Below, in pieces: positions 37,847 to 46,626 of a stretch of 64,000 bases of DNA (position 1 is its first letter; every line of letters starts with the position of its first letter). The notes beneath the pieces are model-generated. The model ran no database searches. It was not told where the DNA came from and saw only the letters and a list, made by a program, of their open reading frames with translations. The translations under genes and the position numbers were made by a program. The DNA is from Propionivibrio hellwigii (GTDB taxonomy: Bacteria > Pseudomonadota > Gammaproteobacteria > Burkholderiales > Rhodocyclaceae): NCBI RefSeq assembly GCF_041770905.1, contig NZ_JBEUWX010000001.1, positions 124,001 through 188,000 on the forward strand, in the 5' to 3' direction.

Positions 37847-39307
37847 ATGATTGCAGATCTGATTGCGCGTCACTGGGAGCTGCTGGATGCGCTGGCCGCG
37901 GTAATCGGCCTGATCGTCTATGTAGCGGCCTCGCAGGCGCTGCATCAGCGCCGGCATCCTTCGGCGGCGATCGCCTGGGTGATGGCGATTGTATTGCTGC
38001 CTTTCCTTGCCTTGCCGCTGTATCTGGTTTTTGGAACGCGCAAAATTGCACCGCGGCGACCGCGCTCCGTGCCGATCGGCGATGTGCCCAGTCCGGCGCG
38101 GCAGACGACCGCAGCCCAGGCGCAACGATTGGCGCAGGCAATGGGCTTGCCGCCGCCGGCGGCCTATACGCACCTGACGATCCATGCCGACGGCGCGCAG
38201 GCGCTTGATGCGCTGCGCCGTCTCATTGATGGCGCAACGCAGACGCTGGAGGTGTGCACCTTCCTGTTTGGGCGTGATGCCTTGGGCGACGAAATTGGCG
38301 AGCGGCTCAAGGCGAAGGCGCGGGCGGGTGTGCGCGTGCGCCTACTGGTCGATGGCGTTGGTGTTTACATGGGCGGCGGCTTGCCCGATCTACGTTCGTT
38401 GCATGCCGCAGGGGTCGAAGCGCGTGTGTTTGTTTCCTTATTTCGCTCGTCGCTGCGCGGGCGTACCAATTTGCGCAATCACCGCAAGTCAGTGATTGCT
38501 GACGGGCGGCATTTCTGGTGTGGCGGCCGAAATCTGGCGGCGGAATATTTCGTCGGCGGATATGGCGTTCTTGGGCAACAGGTATATCGCCAGCTGCATC
38601 GGCGTGCGCCGCCGCCCTGGCTCGATCTGAGCTTCGATCTGGAAGGCGATCTGGCGCGCCAAGCGCAGGAAGTTTTTATGCAGGACTGGGCGTTTGCCGG
38701 CGAAAGTGCGCCTACGGAAGAATACGCGCCCGCCCAGGCCAATGCTGTCCAGGGGCCGCCCCCCACGTTACCGGGGCTGGCGCAGATGGTGGTCAGCGGC
38801 CCCGACCTGGCCGACGATACGATCCATACGCTGCTCATTTCCAGCTGCTTTACCGCACGCCGGCGTATTCTGGCGATTACGCCCTATTTTGTGCCCGATC
38901 CGGCGCTGCTCAATGCCATGACGCTGGCGGCGCGGCGCGGTGTGGCGGTCGATCTGGTGATGCCGGTACGCTCCAACCACAGGATTGCCGATTTCGTCCG
39001 GCACCGCGCCCTGCGTGAACTGGCGGCTGCCGGCGGGCGCGTTTGGCTGCACCCGCAGATGGTGCATGCCAAAGCACTCGTGTTCGACGATGAAATGGCG
39101 CTGGCTGGTTCCGCCAATCTGGATGGACGGAGCCTGTTCATCAATTACGAAATGATGATCGGGTTTTACGATGGGATGGCGGTGCGTGGTTTTTCGGCCT
39201 GGATTGAAGCGCGGCGAAAAGAAGCGGACGCCTATGTCGTACAGCGCCCCCATGTGGTGCGGAATGTGGCGGAAGGGCTGCTGCTTTGGCTGGCCTTCCA
39301 GTTGTAG
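37847..39307 (+). CDS. cls: Cardiolipin synthase (phospholipase D family)
   Basis: Makes cardiolipin from phosphatidylglycerol at the inner membrane. The protein is 486 residues. Two N-terminal membrane segments (ALAAVIGLIVYVAA; WVMAIVLLPFLALPLYLVFG) precede two HKD motifs: NHRKSVIADG and VHAKALVFDDEMALAGSANLD-type, both intact. The ATG at 37847 gives the expected short N-terminus before the first membrane segment. Confidence 0.92.
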   Translation: MIADLIARHWELLDALAAVIGLIVYVAASQALHQRRHPSAAIAWVMAIVLLPFLALPLYLVFGTRKIAPRRPRSVPIGDVPSPARQTTAAQAQRLAQAMGLPPPAAYTHLTIHADGAQALDALRRLIDGATQTLEVCTFLFGRDALGDEIGERLKAKARAGVRVRLLVDGVGVYMGGGLPDLRSLHAAGVEARVFVSLFRSSLRGRTNLRNHRKSVIADGRHFWCGGRNLAAEYFVGGYGVLGQQVYRQLHRRAPPPWLDLSFDLEGDLARQAQEVFMQDWAFAGESAPTEEYAPAQANAVQGPPPTLPGLAQMVVSGPDLADDTIHTLLISSCFTARRRILAITPYFVPDPALLNAMTLAARRGVAVDLVMPVRSNHRIADFVRHRALRELAAAGGRVWLHPQMVHAKALVFDDEMALAGSANLDGRSLFINYEMMIGFYDGMAVRGFSAWIEARRKEADAYVVQRPHVVRNVAEGLLLWLAFQL

Positions 39308-39570
39308 GCAAGTTGTAGGCAGTTGGCGAGTGAGCGGCCAAATGGACGGACAGCCTGGAAAATAGCCGTCACTCTGCCACTTGATTGATCTTTGTGCTAC
39401 AGAAAATTCCCACCAAAGTTCATCAGAGGGATGGTTTTCACGCGTTCCAAACAAGGGGTTTGCCGGCATCCGCGCGGCTAGATGGATAACACGGGAGGGC
39501 AGGCAAGTTTACAGAAAAAATGCGCGGGGGCTGCCGTGGATATCGCTTGGGATAGGGCGCAGGCCGGATT

Positions 39571-40389
39571 TCAGGGCAGCTTCACCCGCACGATGCGCTG
39601 ATCCAGCCTGCTGCCGGCGCCGAGAGCATAAAGCAGGCGCAGGAAAAGCGGATAGCGTTTGCCGCAGGTCTTGCTCAGCAGCAGTTCTTCTTCCAATGTC
39701 AATCCTGGCAGCCAGGTTTCCAGTTCGCGGCTGTCCTTGACCGACCATTTCATCTCCGGCGGGGCTTTTTTCATGCTGCCGAGGGCATCATGCCGCTTGG
39801 CGCGGCCGACCAGGATGGTCGGGATGATGTCGAATACCAGCGTCGCCTGCGGCAGGTGTTGCGCGAGAGTTGCCAGCCAGTCTTTCACTTCGCTTTCCTC
39901 AAAATACATCAGTACCCCTTCGCAGAGCAGTAACACCGGCTTGCCGTGGGCGGCGGCGCGGTTCATCCAATCGGCGGCAAAGAGCGATTCGCTCAAATAG
40001 ATATTGCCGGATTCCGGCAACAGCTCGCGGCGCAGGGCGATGACCTCGGGCAGGTCAAGGTCGTACCAAGCGGTGACGGCCGGACAACCGAGGCGCTCAT
40101 AACGCGCATCCAGCCCCGCGCCGACCTGCACCACCACGGCATCAGGATGGGCGGCGATGAAGCGGCGCACCTGCTCGTCAAACAGCCAGGCCCGCCCGCA
40201 GCAGCCCGCCTGCGAGGCGGTGGCTTTGGCGTATTGGCTGAAATCATAGTCAAGGCGCGCGAGCATTTTGGGCGCGACCGGATCCACGAGCAACGGCGCG
40301 GGCTGTTGTTGCTCCACCGCCCTTGCCCACAGCGGAATAAACAGCGTTTCGGACAGGGTGGTGAGATCCGGGGTGACTTTGTCGGGCAT
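39571..40389 (-). CDS. Class I SAM-dependent methyltransferase, PPM1/LCMT type
   Basis: Protein of 272 residues of the leucine-carboxyl-methyltransferase-like family (PF04072 type; also called tetracenomycin-synthesis-like). Visible motifs are VVQVGAGLDARYERLG (SAM loop), YDLDLPEVIALRRELL and LLLCEGVLMYFEESEV. Substrate unknown. The ATG at 40389 was chosen over an upstream start on family length. Confidence 0.82.
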   Translation of the reverse strand: MPDKVTPDLTTLSETLFIPLWARAVEQQQPAPLLVDPVAPKMLARLDYDFSQYAKATASQAGCCGRAWLFDEQVRRFIAAHPDAVVVQVGAGLDARYERLGCPAVTAWYDLDLPEVIALRRELLPESGNIYLSESLFAADWMNRAAAHGKPVLLLCEGVLMYFEESEVKDWLATLAQHLPQATLVFDIIPTILVGRAKRHDALGSMKKAPPEMKWSVKDSRELETWLPGLTLEEELLLSKTCGKRYPLFLRLLYALGAGSRLDQRIVRVKLP

Positions 40390-40631
40390 GGCGGCTTCTT
40401 CTAAATAAGAGATATTCTCAATTGTACTCCTGCGCTTTCCTTCTTTCATTGTCAGAAAACCACGCCAGGCGGTTTGTACGGTGGCGAAGTCATGAAAAAA
40501 GCGGAACGGCCAGACAGGAGATGATTCCTCCTTTGCTGACGGTTCCGCCGGTGGGCGCCGTATTCCCGTATCCGCTGCGATATTTATTTTTCCAGCGTTG
40601 TTATTTTCCCAGCGTTGCTGGTGCGGCCGAC

Positions 40632-41357
40632 TTATTTCTTTGCGGGGGCGTTGTCGAGCGAGACTAACTTCTGCTCGATGCGGTCGAGTGGCAACGCGCC
40701 GGGAATACGCTCGCCATCAGCAAAAATGAGCGTCGGCGTGCCCTGAATGTTCAGACTACGGCCGAATTCGATATTCTGTGCGATAGCCGACGTGTTGCAG
40801 TTCGTCTTGGCCGTCAGTTTTTTGCCGTCCAGCATCAGATCGTTCCAGGCGCGCGCCTTGTCGGATGAACACCAGACCTGCTTGGATTTTTCCAGCGAAT
40901 CGGGCGAGAGTATCGGATACAGGAAGGTATACAAGGTAATGTTGTCGAGCTTGGCAATTTCCTTGTCCAAGCGTTTGCAGTACCCGCAGTTCGGATCTTC
41001 AAAGGTTACCAGTACGCGCTTGCCATCGCCGCGCACCTGTTTGATCGCGTTATTCAGCGGCAGATCGGAGAATTTGACCGCCGTCAGTTTCTGCATCCGC
41101 TCTGCGGTGTAGTTCTGCATCGTCTTACCGTCGATCAGTGCGCCGGCAATGATGACCGACTGCTTGGCATCGGTATAGAAAATTTGCCCGTCGGCATAAA
41201 TTTCATACAGCCCGAGGTAAGGCGTTTGTTTGATGCTACTGATTTTGACGCCCAGTTTGGCTTCCATGGCGCTTTTAACGCTGGCTTCGTTGGCGTGCGC
41301 GGGGGCAGTCAGGCAGGCGGCAGTAATTAGAGCGATGGACAGGATGTTTCTCGACAT
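40632..41357 (-). CDS. dsbC: Thiol:disulfide interchange protein DsbC
   Basis: Periplasmic disulfide isomerase. The protein is 241 residues with a signal peptide (cleavage after APAHA), an N-terminal dimerisation domain (KLGVKISSIKQTPYLGLYEI) and a thioredoxin-like domain with CGYC. The cis-proline loop GTPTLIF is present. The longer frame upstream has no signal-peptide logic. Confidence 0.95.
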   Translation of the reverse strand: MSRNILSIALITAACLTAPAHANEASVKSAMEAKLGVKISSIKQTPYLGLYEIYADGQIFYTDAKQSVIIAGALIDGKTMQNYTAERMQKLTAVKFSDLPLNNAIKQVRGDGKRVLVTFEDPNCGYCKRLDKEIAKLDNITLYTFLYPILSPDSLEKSKQVWCSSDKARAWNDLMLDGKKLTAKTNCNTSAIAQNIEFGRSLNIQGTPTLIFADGERIPGALPLDRIEQKLVSLDNAPAKK

Positions 41358-41644
41358 GAACAGGTTTCTCCGTAATCTCAGGTTTTTAACGCATACTGGA
41401 TGAGCAGGTTTTTGACGGGCTTGAGGCAGTCGGTCAGCACATGCCAGCGTTGCGCAGGATTTGAAAGGCCGAGAGTTTCTCATGAAACAGCCGATGAAGT
41501 GTGTGAGTCGTGTACTGCAACAGCAATATTCTCTCGCGCCGCCCCCGTGCTGGCGTCGCAGCAGACGGATTTGACCGATATCCGACCATTCCGGCGCAGC
41601 AGCGCCCTACGTCGGCCATGCCGGCGCGCGGTAAGATGCGCGCC

Positions 41645-42085
41645 ATGTCGGATGGTTTGCCTGTTGCCCGCTATTTCCCCGCCGTCGTCTGCGCGGAATT
41701 CGATTCGCCGGTCGATGCGCTGCGCAGTCTTTGCGTGCCGCATGATGAGGCGATGGATCTCGTGGCCGCTTCCTGGTTTCCTCCATCCCCCCGACGTGCA
41801 ATCAAGCCGGCGGATGTGTGTGATACGCGCGAGCGCGATGAATGCGGGCAGTATGCCCTCGTGACAACGATCGACGGTGGTCGCTGCGTTGCCGTGCTAC
41901 GGCTGAATAATGGCCGCTGGGCTGCGTGTTACGCCTACCCGGAACAGGCCGCCGCCAGCCGCGTTGAGGCCGAACGACGCCTGCGCCGGCTGACGCGTGG
42001 CAAGAAACGCGGACTGGTCGCTGTTGCCAAGACAGGGCTGCCGTCCGCCGATGCGGACAAGGCGTCTCTTCAGCGCCCGGTATAA
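41645..42085 (+). CDS. Hypothetical protein upstream of uvrD
   Basis: Not recognised. 146 residues; the ATG at 41645 is in a GC-rich context and has GTAAGATG-like rather than a clear ribosome site. Composition is soluble and mixed, with a basic Arg/Lys-rich stretch near residues 115-128 (RLRRLTRGKKRG). Its stop overlaps a hairpin and T-tract that end transcription before uvrD. Coding bias matches neighbours. Confidence 0.55.
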   Translation: MSDGLPVARYFPAVVCAEFDSPVDALRSLCVPHDEAMDLVAASWFPPSPRRAIKPADVCDTRERDECGQYALVTTIDGGRCVAVLRLNNGRWAACYAYPEQAAASRVEAERRLRRLTRGKKRGLVAVAKTGLPSADADKASLQRPV

Positions 42086-42101
42086 TCCGGGCCTGTTTTT
42101 T
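42075..42101 (+). terminator. Intrinsic terminator before uvrD, with TATAAT in the loop
   Basis: Stem GCCCGG/CCGGGC with loop TATAAT, then CTGTTTTTT. It overlaps the stop codon of the hypothetical gene. The loop happens to be a consensus -10 hexamer 30 bases before the uvrD start, but no good -35 box is seen. Confidence 0.75.
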
Positions 42102-42115
42102 CCGGAAATTCTGCC

Positions 42116-44323
42116 ATGTCTGATCTGCTTGCCCAGCTTAATCCCCAGCAAGTCGCCGCGGTGACCTTGCCGCCGCAGCATGCGCTGATTCTGGCCGGTG
42201 CCGGCAGCGGCAAGACGCGCGTACTGACGACGCGCATCGCCTGGCTGATTTCGACGGGGCAGGCAAGCCCGCATGCCGTGCTGGCCGTAACATTTACCAA
42301 CAAGGCAGCCAAAGAGATGCTGACGCGTCTGTCGGCGATGCTGCCGTTGCAGTTCGGTGCGGCGCGCGGCCTGTGGGTCGGCACTTTTCACGGGCTGTGC
42401 AACCGCATGTTGCGCTTGCATCATCGTGAGGCGGCGCTGCCGGCCGCGTTCCCGATTCTCGACATGGCCGATCAACTCTCGGCGATCAAACGCCTACTCA
42501 AAAATCTCGGCGTCGATGACGAAAAATTCCCGCCGCGCGAGCTGGCCTATTTCATCAATGCCCACAAGGAACAGGGCATCCGCGCGGCGCAGGCCGAGGG
42601 GTACGATGATTACACGCAGCGGCGTATCGAGCTGTACGCGGAATATGAGGCACAGTGCCAGCGCGAGGGCGTGGCCGATTTCGCCGAGCTGCTGCTGCGC
42701 TGCTACGAGCTGTTATCGCGTAACGAGCCGCTGCGCCGGCATTATCAGGCGCGTTTTTGCCATATTCTGGTCGATGAGTTCCAGGATACCAACGCCTTGC
42801 AGTACCGATGGCTGAAGCTGCTGGCGGGCGTCGACGTGCCGGCGCCGGGCGCCAGCCTGTTTGCGGTAGGCGATGACGATCAGAGCATTTATGCTTTCCG
42901 TGGCGCGGAGGTGGGCAATATGCGCGCCTTCGAGCGCGAGTTCCGGGTCGAAAACGTGATTCGCCTGGAACAGAATTATCGTTCGTTCGGCAATATTCTC
43001 GATGCCGCCAATGCGCTGATCCAGCACAATCAGGCGCGTCTGGGCAAGAATCTGTGGACCGATGCCGGAGCGGGCGAGCCGATCCGCGTCTTTGCCGGCT
43101 TTTCCGATCTCGATGAGGCGCACTATGTCGTCGATGAAGCGCGCGCACTGATCCGCGAGGGCACGCCGCCTCGGCAGATTGCCTTGCTCTATCGTTCCAA
43201 CGCGCAGTCGCGCGTGCTCGAACATCAGCTATTTACCGCCGGCGTGCCCTACCGCGTGCATGGTGGGCTGCGCTTTTTTGACCGGCAGGAGGTCAAGCAT
43301 GCGCTGGCCTACCTGCGTCTGATTGTCAATCCAGACGACGATACGGCCTTTGTCCGCGTCGTCAATTTCCCTGCGCGCGGTATCGGCAGCCGCAGTTTTG
43401 AAGCGTTGCAGGGCGCCGCGCACCGCGCCAATTCCAGCCTCTACAACGCGGCGGCGGGTTTGCCGGGCAAGGCAGGCGTGGCGGTGGGCAATTTTATCCG
43501 GCTGATCGAGGCGCTGCGCGCCGAAACGCAAGGCGTGTCGCTGCCCGAGGTGATCGAGCATCTCATCGAAAGAAGCGGTCTGCGCGCGCATTATCTGGGC
43601 GAGAAGGAAGGGCGCGAACGGCTGGAAAACCTGGATGAACTGGTCAGTGCCGCGACCCGCTTCTTGCAGGAAGAAGACGATACCCTAGTTAATCCGGCGG
43701 AAGGCGACGCGCTTTCCGCATTTTTGGCCCATGCCTCGCTTGAGGCGGGCGAACACCAGGCGGGAGAAGGGCAGGACGCCGTGCAGTTGATGACGGTGCA
43801 TGCAGCCAAAGGGCTGGAATTCGACGCCGTTTTCATCACCGGTCTGGAGCAGGGCCTGTTCCCGCACGAAAACTCCGAACTTGAGCGTGATGGGCTGGAG
43901 GAAGAGCGCCGGCTGATGTATGTCGCCATCACCCGCGCCCGCCAGCGGTTGTATCTGACCCATGCGCAAACGCGCCTGCTGCATGGACAGACACGCTATT
44001 GTTTGCCTTCGCGCTTTATCGAGGAACTGCCCGAAGCCTTGCTCCAGCCGGTGGGTCATGCCGCAGCACCGGCAACGTATGGCAACCCCTACGCGTCGGG
44101 CGCATCCGCCGGGCGGCAGGAAAGCGCCGGGGGGGCAGAACGCGCCGCGCCGGAGGCACCGGGCGGATTTCGCATTGGCCAAAATGTGCACCATGCCAAA
44201 TTCGGCGCGGGAGTCATCGTTTCTGCCGAGGGGCACGGGGCAGATGCGCGCGTCCAGGTGAATTTTGGCAAGCAGGGGATGAAATGGCTGGCGCTGGCCT
44301 ACGCCAAGCTGACAGCGGTTTAA
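42116..44323 (+). CDS. uvrD: DNA helicase II
   Basis: SF1 3'-5' helicase of nucleotide excision and mismatch repair, 735 residues. Motifs: LNPQQVAAV (Q), GAGSGKTRVLT (Walker A), VDEFQDTNALQY (II), FAVGDDDQSIYAFRGA (III), LEQNYRS (IV), VQLMTVHAAKGLEFDAVF (V), VAITRARQRLYL (VI). The C-terminal KFGAGVIV ... NFGKQGMKWLALAYAKL domain marks UvrD rather than Rep. Confidence 0.95.
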   Translation: MSDLLAQLNPQQVAAVTLPPQHALILAGAGSGKTRVLTTRIAWLISTGQASPHAVLAVTFTNKAAKEMLTRLSAMLPLQFGAARGLWVGTFHGLCNRMLRLHHREAALPAAFPILDMADQLSAIKRLLKNLGVDDEKFPPRELAYFINAHKEQGIRAAQAEGYDDYTQRRIELYAEYEAQCQREGVADFAELLLRCYELLSRNEPLRRHYQARFCHILVDEFQDTNALQYRWLKLLAGVDVPAPGASLFAVGDDDQSIYAFRGAEVGNMRAFEREFRVENVIRLEQNYRSFGNILDAANALIQHNQARLGKNLWTDAGAGEPIRVFAGFSDLDEAHYVVDEARALIREGTPPRQIALLYRSNAQSRVLEHQLFTAGVPYRVHGGLRFFDRQEVKHALAYLRLIVNPDDDTAFVRVVNFPARGIGSRSFEALQGAAHRANSSLYNAAAGLPGKAGVAVGNFIRLIEALRAETQGVSLPEVIEHLIERSGLRAHYLGEKEGRERLENLDELVSAATRFLQEEDDTLVNPAEGDALSAFLAHASLEAGEHQAGEGQDAVQLMTVHAAKGLEFDAVFITGLEQGLFPHENSELERDGLEEERRLMYVAITRARQRLYLTHAQTRLLHGQTRYCLPSRFIEELPEALLQPVGHAAAPATYGNPYASGASAGRQESAGGAERAAPEAPGGFRIGQNVHHAKFGAGVIVSAEGHGADARVQVNFGKQGMKWLALAYAKLTAV

Positions 44324-44421
44324 GATCATTCCGACGGCCTGCAATCGGGCAACGAAGCCGGCTGCCGGCTGCGTATATTTTCATCGCCCGTTCATCGCCG
44401 CGCAATCGCGCTGGCACCGTG

Positions 44422-44532
44422 CGCGAACTGCGCAGCGCCATTCGTCTGTACGAACGGCTGGGTTTTGTCGAAACTGCACCCTACTACGCCAACCCCATGC
44501 CCAACGTGATCTACATGAAGCGGGCGCTGTAA
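44422..44532 (+). pseudogene. GNAT acetyltransferase C-terminal fragment
   Basis: A 36-residue piece in one frame, RSAIRLYERLGFVETAPYY then NPMPNVIYMKRAL and a stop, is the typical C-terminus of GNAT N-acetyltransferases. The remainder of the gene is not present between uvrD and this point. Remnant of a deleted gene. Confidence 0.75.
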
Positions 44533-44622
44533 ACCCCGTGTAAACAGACCAAAAAATATAAAATGCCCGGAGGTCCCCGTAGATAAAGGGCTTCAGAGCA
44601 TCAAAAAACATAAACCGGAAAA

Positions 44623-44821
44623 ATAGCGGCTTCTTTTGCCAAAACACGGTGTTGGCTCGCCTTGCCGTACTGCTCGTACTGTCAGCGGCTTGCCGCCTTG
44701 TCTTTGGCAACGTCGAGCCATAGCGGCTTCCTTCGCCAAAATACTACGTTGGCTCGCCTTGCCGTACTGCTTGTACTGTCAGCGGCTCGCCACCTTGTCT
44801 TTAGCAAAGTCGAGCCGCTAT
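44623..44821 (-). repeat. Two tandem MITE-like palindromic elements
   Basis: Two head-to-tail ~100-bp copies of the element at 15421-15526, in the opposite orientation, each beginning ATAGCGGCTT and sharing GGCTCGCCTTGCCGTACTG and TACTGTCAGCGGCT. The junction is near 44720. Confidence 0.8.
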
Positions 44822-45030
44822 GAGGCTTTCGGGGCACACTTCTGAACCCCGCGTGGATAGGGCGTTTGCGGGAAGGCACATCTGAAAATCCCTATTTATA
44901 AGGGTTTCAGAGCACCCCTCTCGGAGATGCCCTAAATACAAGGGCTAGCAGGCAGGTGCCCTAAGACACTTTAAATATAGGAATTGAATTGCCAAGGCCT
45001 GCGCGCTGACTTCCACCCACGGAACTCCTC

Positions 45031-45236
45031 TTAATGCCGTTGCGCTGAGCGGCAGCGCGCCCCGCTGACTTTCTTTGCCTCGCCAAAGAAAGTCAGCAAA
45101 GAAAGGCGACCCCAGGCGCAGAAAACCCCTTGTCGCTGGGCTGCTTGTCGGCGGGCTTGATTAACTCGCTGCGCTCAGACAATCAAGCCCTTGTTCCCGC
45201 CAAGCCGCCCCGCGCCTGCGGCTGCGCCTAAGGGGT
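45031..45236 (+). repeat. Structured 205-bp repeat, copy A
   Basis: Contains a perfect 14-bp hairpin GCTGACTTTCTTTG/CAAAGAAAGTCAGC with a 6-nt loop and a second stem GGGCTTGATT/AATCAAGCCC. Near copies at 45549-45757 and 46022-46231. Confidence 0.85.
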
Positions 45237-45548
45237 TTCTGGGTGCTTCGTAGTGATTGAATGCGCAAGGGGATATGCCCGCAACCCGCGTCGATAAAGA
45301 TGCTCTAGGTAGGTGCTCCGAACCCCGCGTGGATTGGGTGTTTGCGGGCAGGCACCTCTGGAACCCTTATAAATAAAGGGCTTCAGGGAAGGGGTGCCGG
45401 AGATGCTCTGTTTACAATGGCTCCAGGGCATACCTCTCGGAGATGCCCTAAATACGTGGGCTAGCGGGCAGTCTCTCGGAAAAACCTGAAAACAAAAATT
45501 GAAAGGATTGTTTGACTGTCGGTGCTGGCTCCGTACGCAAGGCTTCTC

Positions 45549-45757
45549 TTGATGCCGTTGCGCTGAGCGGCAGCGCACCCCGCTGACTTTCTTTGCCTCG
45601 CCAAAGAAAGTCAGCAAAGAAAAGCGACCCCGAGGCGCAGAAGACTCCTTGTCGCGGGTTTGCTTGTCGGCGGGCTTGATTAACTCGCTGCGCTCAGACA
45701 ATCAAGCCCTTGTTCCCGCCAAGCTGCCCCGCGCCTGCGGCTGCGCCTAAGGGGTTT
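45549..45757 (+). repeat. Structured 205-bp repeat, copy B
   Basis: Same two stems as copy A, 518 bp further on; a few substitutions, mostly outside the stems. Confidence 0.85.
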
Positions 45758-46021
45758 TGGGCGCTCCGTAGTGATCGAATACGTAAAGGGGCGTGCCCGG
45801 GACCCCGCGTGGATTGGGCATTTCCTAACACCCCATCTGAAACCCCCGTAGATAGGTCGTTTTCGGGCTGGCTCTTCCAGAACCCGCATGGATAAAGGCG
45901 CTCCGGGCAAGTGCCTCTGGAACCCTTATAAACAAAGGGCTGGCGAGCAGGGACTCTGAGATACTTTAAATATAGGAATTGCCAAGGCCTGCACGCTGAC
46001 CTTCTACCCACGGAACTCCTC

Positions 46022-46231
46022 TTGATGTCGTTGCGCTGTGCGGCAGCGCGCCCCGCTGACTTTCTTTGCCTCGCCAAAGAAAGTCAGCAAAGAAAAGCGA
46101 CCCCAGGCGCAGAAAACTCCTTGCCGCGGGTTGCTTGTCGGCGGGCTTGATAACTCGCTGTGCTCAGACAATCAAGCCCTTCTTCCCGCCAAGCTGCCCC
46201 GCGCCTGCGGCTGCGCCTAAGGGGGTTCTGA
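46022..46231 (+). repeat. Structured 205-bp repeat, copy C
   Basis: Same two hairpins, 473 bp after copy B; one base missing in the loop region after GGGCTTGAT. Confidence 0.85.
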
Positions 46232-46481
46232 ATGCTTCGTAGTGATCGAATAAGTAAAAGGAGATGCCCGCAACCCCGTATGGATAGGGCGTTTCCCCGG
46301 CCCCCCCTGAAGCCCTTATGGATAGGCCATTTCCGGGTAGGCATCTCTGAAGTCCTTATAAATAAGGGGCTGGCGGGCAGGATGTCTGGAGATGCCCTGT
46401 TTACAAGGGGTTCCGGGCATCCCCTCTGAAATGCCCCAAATACGCGGGGTTCAGGGCATCCATATTTGAGACACTCAAAAC

Positions 46482-46584
46482 ATAGCGGCTTAACTTTGCC
46501 AAAAGATAAGGCGGCGAGCCGCTGACAGTACACCTAGTACGGCAAGGCGAGCCAACGCCGTATTTTGGCAAAGGAAGCCGCTAT
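46482..46584 (+). repeat. MITE-like palindromic element, downstream copy
   Basis: 103 bp, ends ATAGCGGCTT/AAGCCGCTAT, closely matching the copy at 15421-15526 including AACTTTGCCAAAAGA and TATTTTGG. Lies just beyond the end of lpdA. Confidence 0.8.
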
Positions 46585-46626
46585 ACCTCCTTGGAGATAC
46601 CCTGTTTACGCGGGCTTCGTGTCACC

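Larger units (their letters stand above)
44560..46620. repeat. ~2-kb gene-free island of interleaved repeat families
   Basis: Three families alternate here: a ~205-bp structured unit in three copies, many ~35-bp hairpin units (for example GGAACCCTTATAAATAAAGG and GGAGATGCCC..), and a MITE-like palindrome in three copies. All ORFs inside are repeat translations (for example LTFFASPKKVSKE) of the kind often mis-annotated as small proteins. I see no gene in it. Confidence 0.9.

Noticed and set aside
42058..42086. A uvrD promoter using the TATAAT in the terminator loop
   Set aside because: No acceptable -35 hexamer at 16-18 bp; the TATAAT is more simply the loop of the hairpin.
46038..46220. Small proteins such as LTFFASPKKVSKE... 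in the repeat island
   Set aside because: They are translations of the 205-bp repeat, seen in both strands and several copies, and are of the kind commonly mis-annotated in databases.
44560..46620. A CRISPR array
   Set aside because: Repeats are irregular in length and spacing, are hairpin units without unique spacers, and no cas genes are present.
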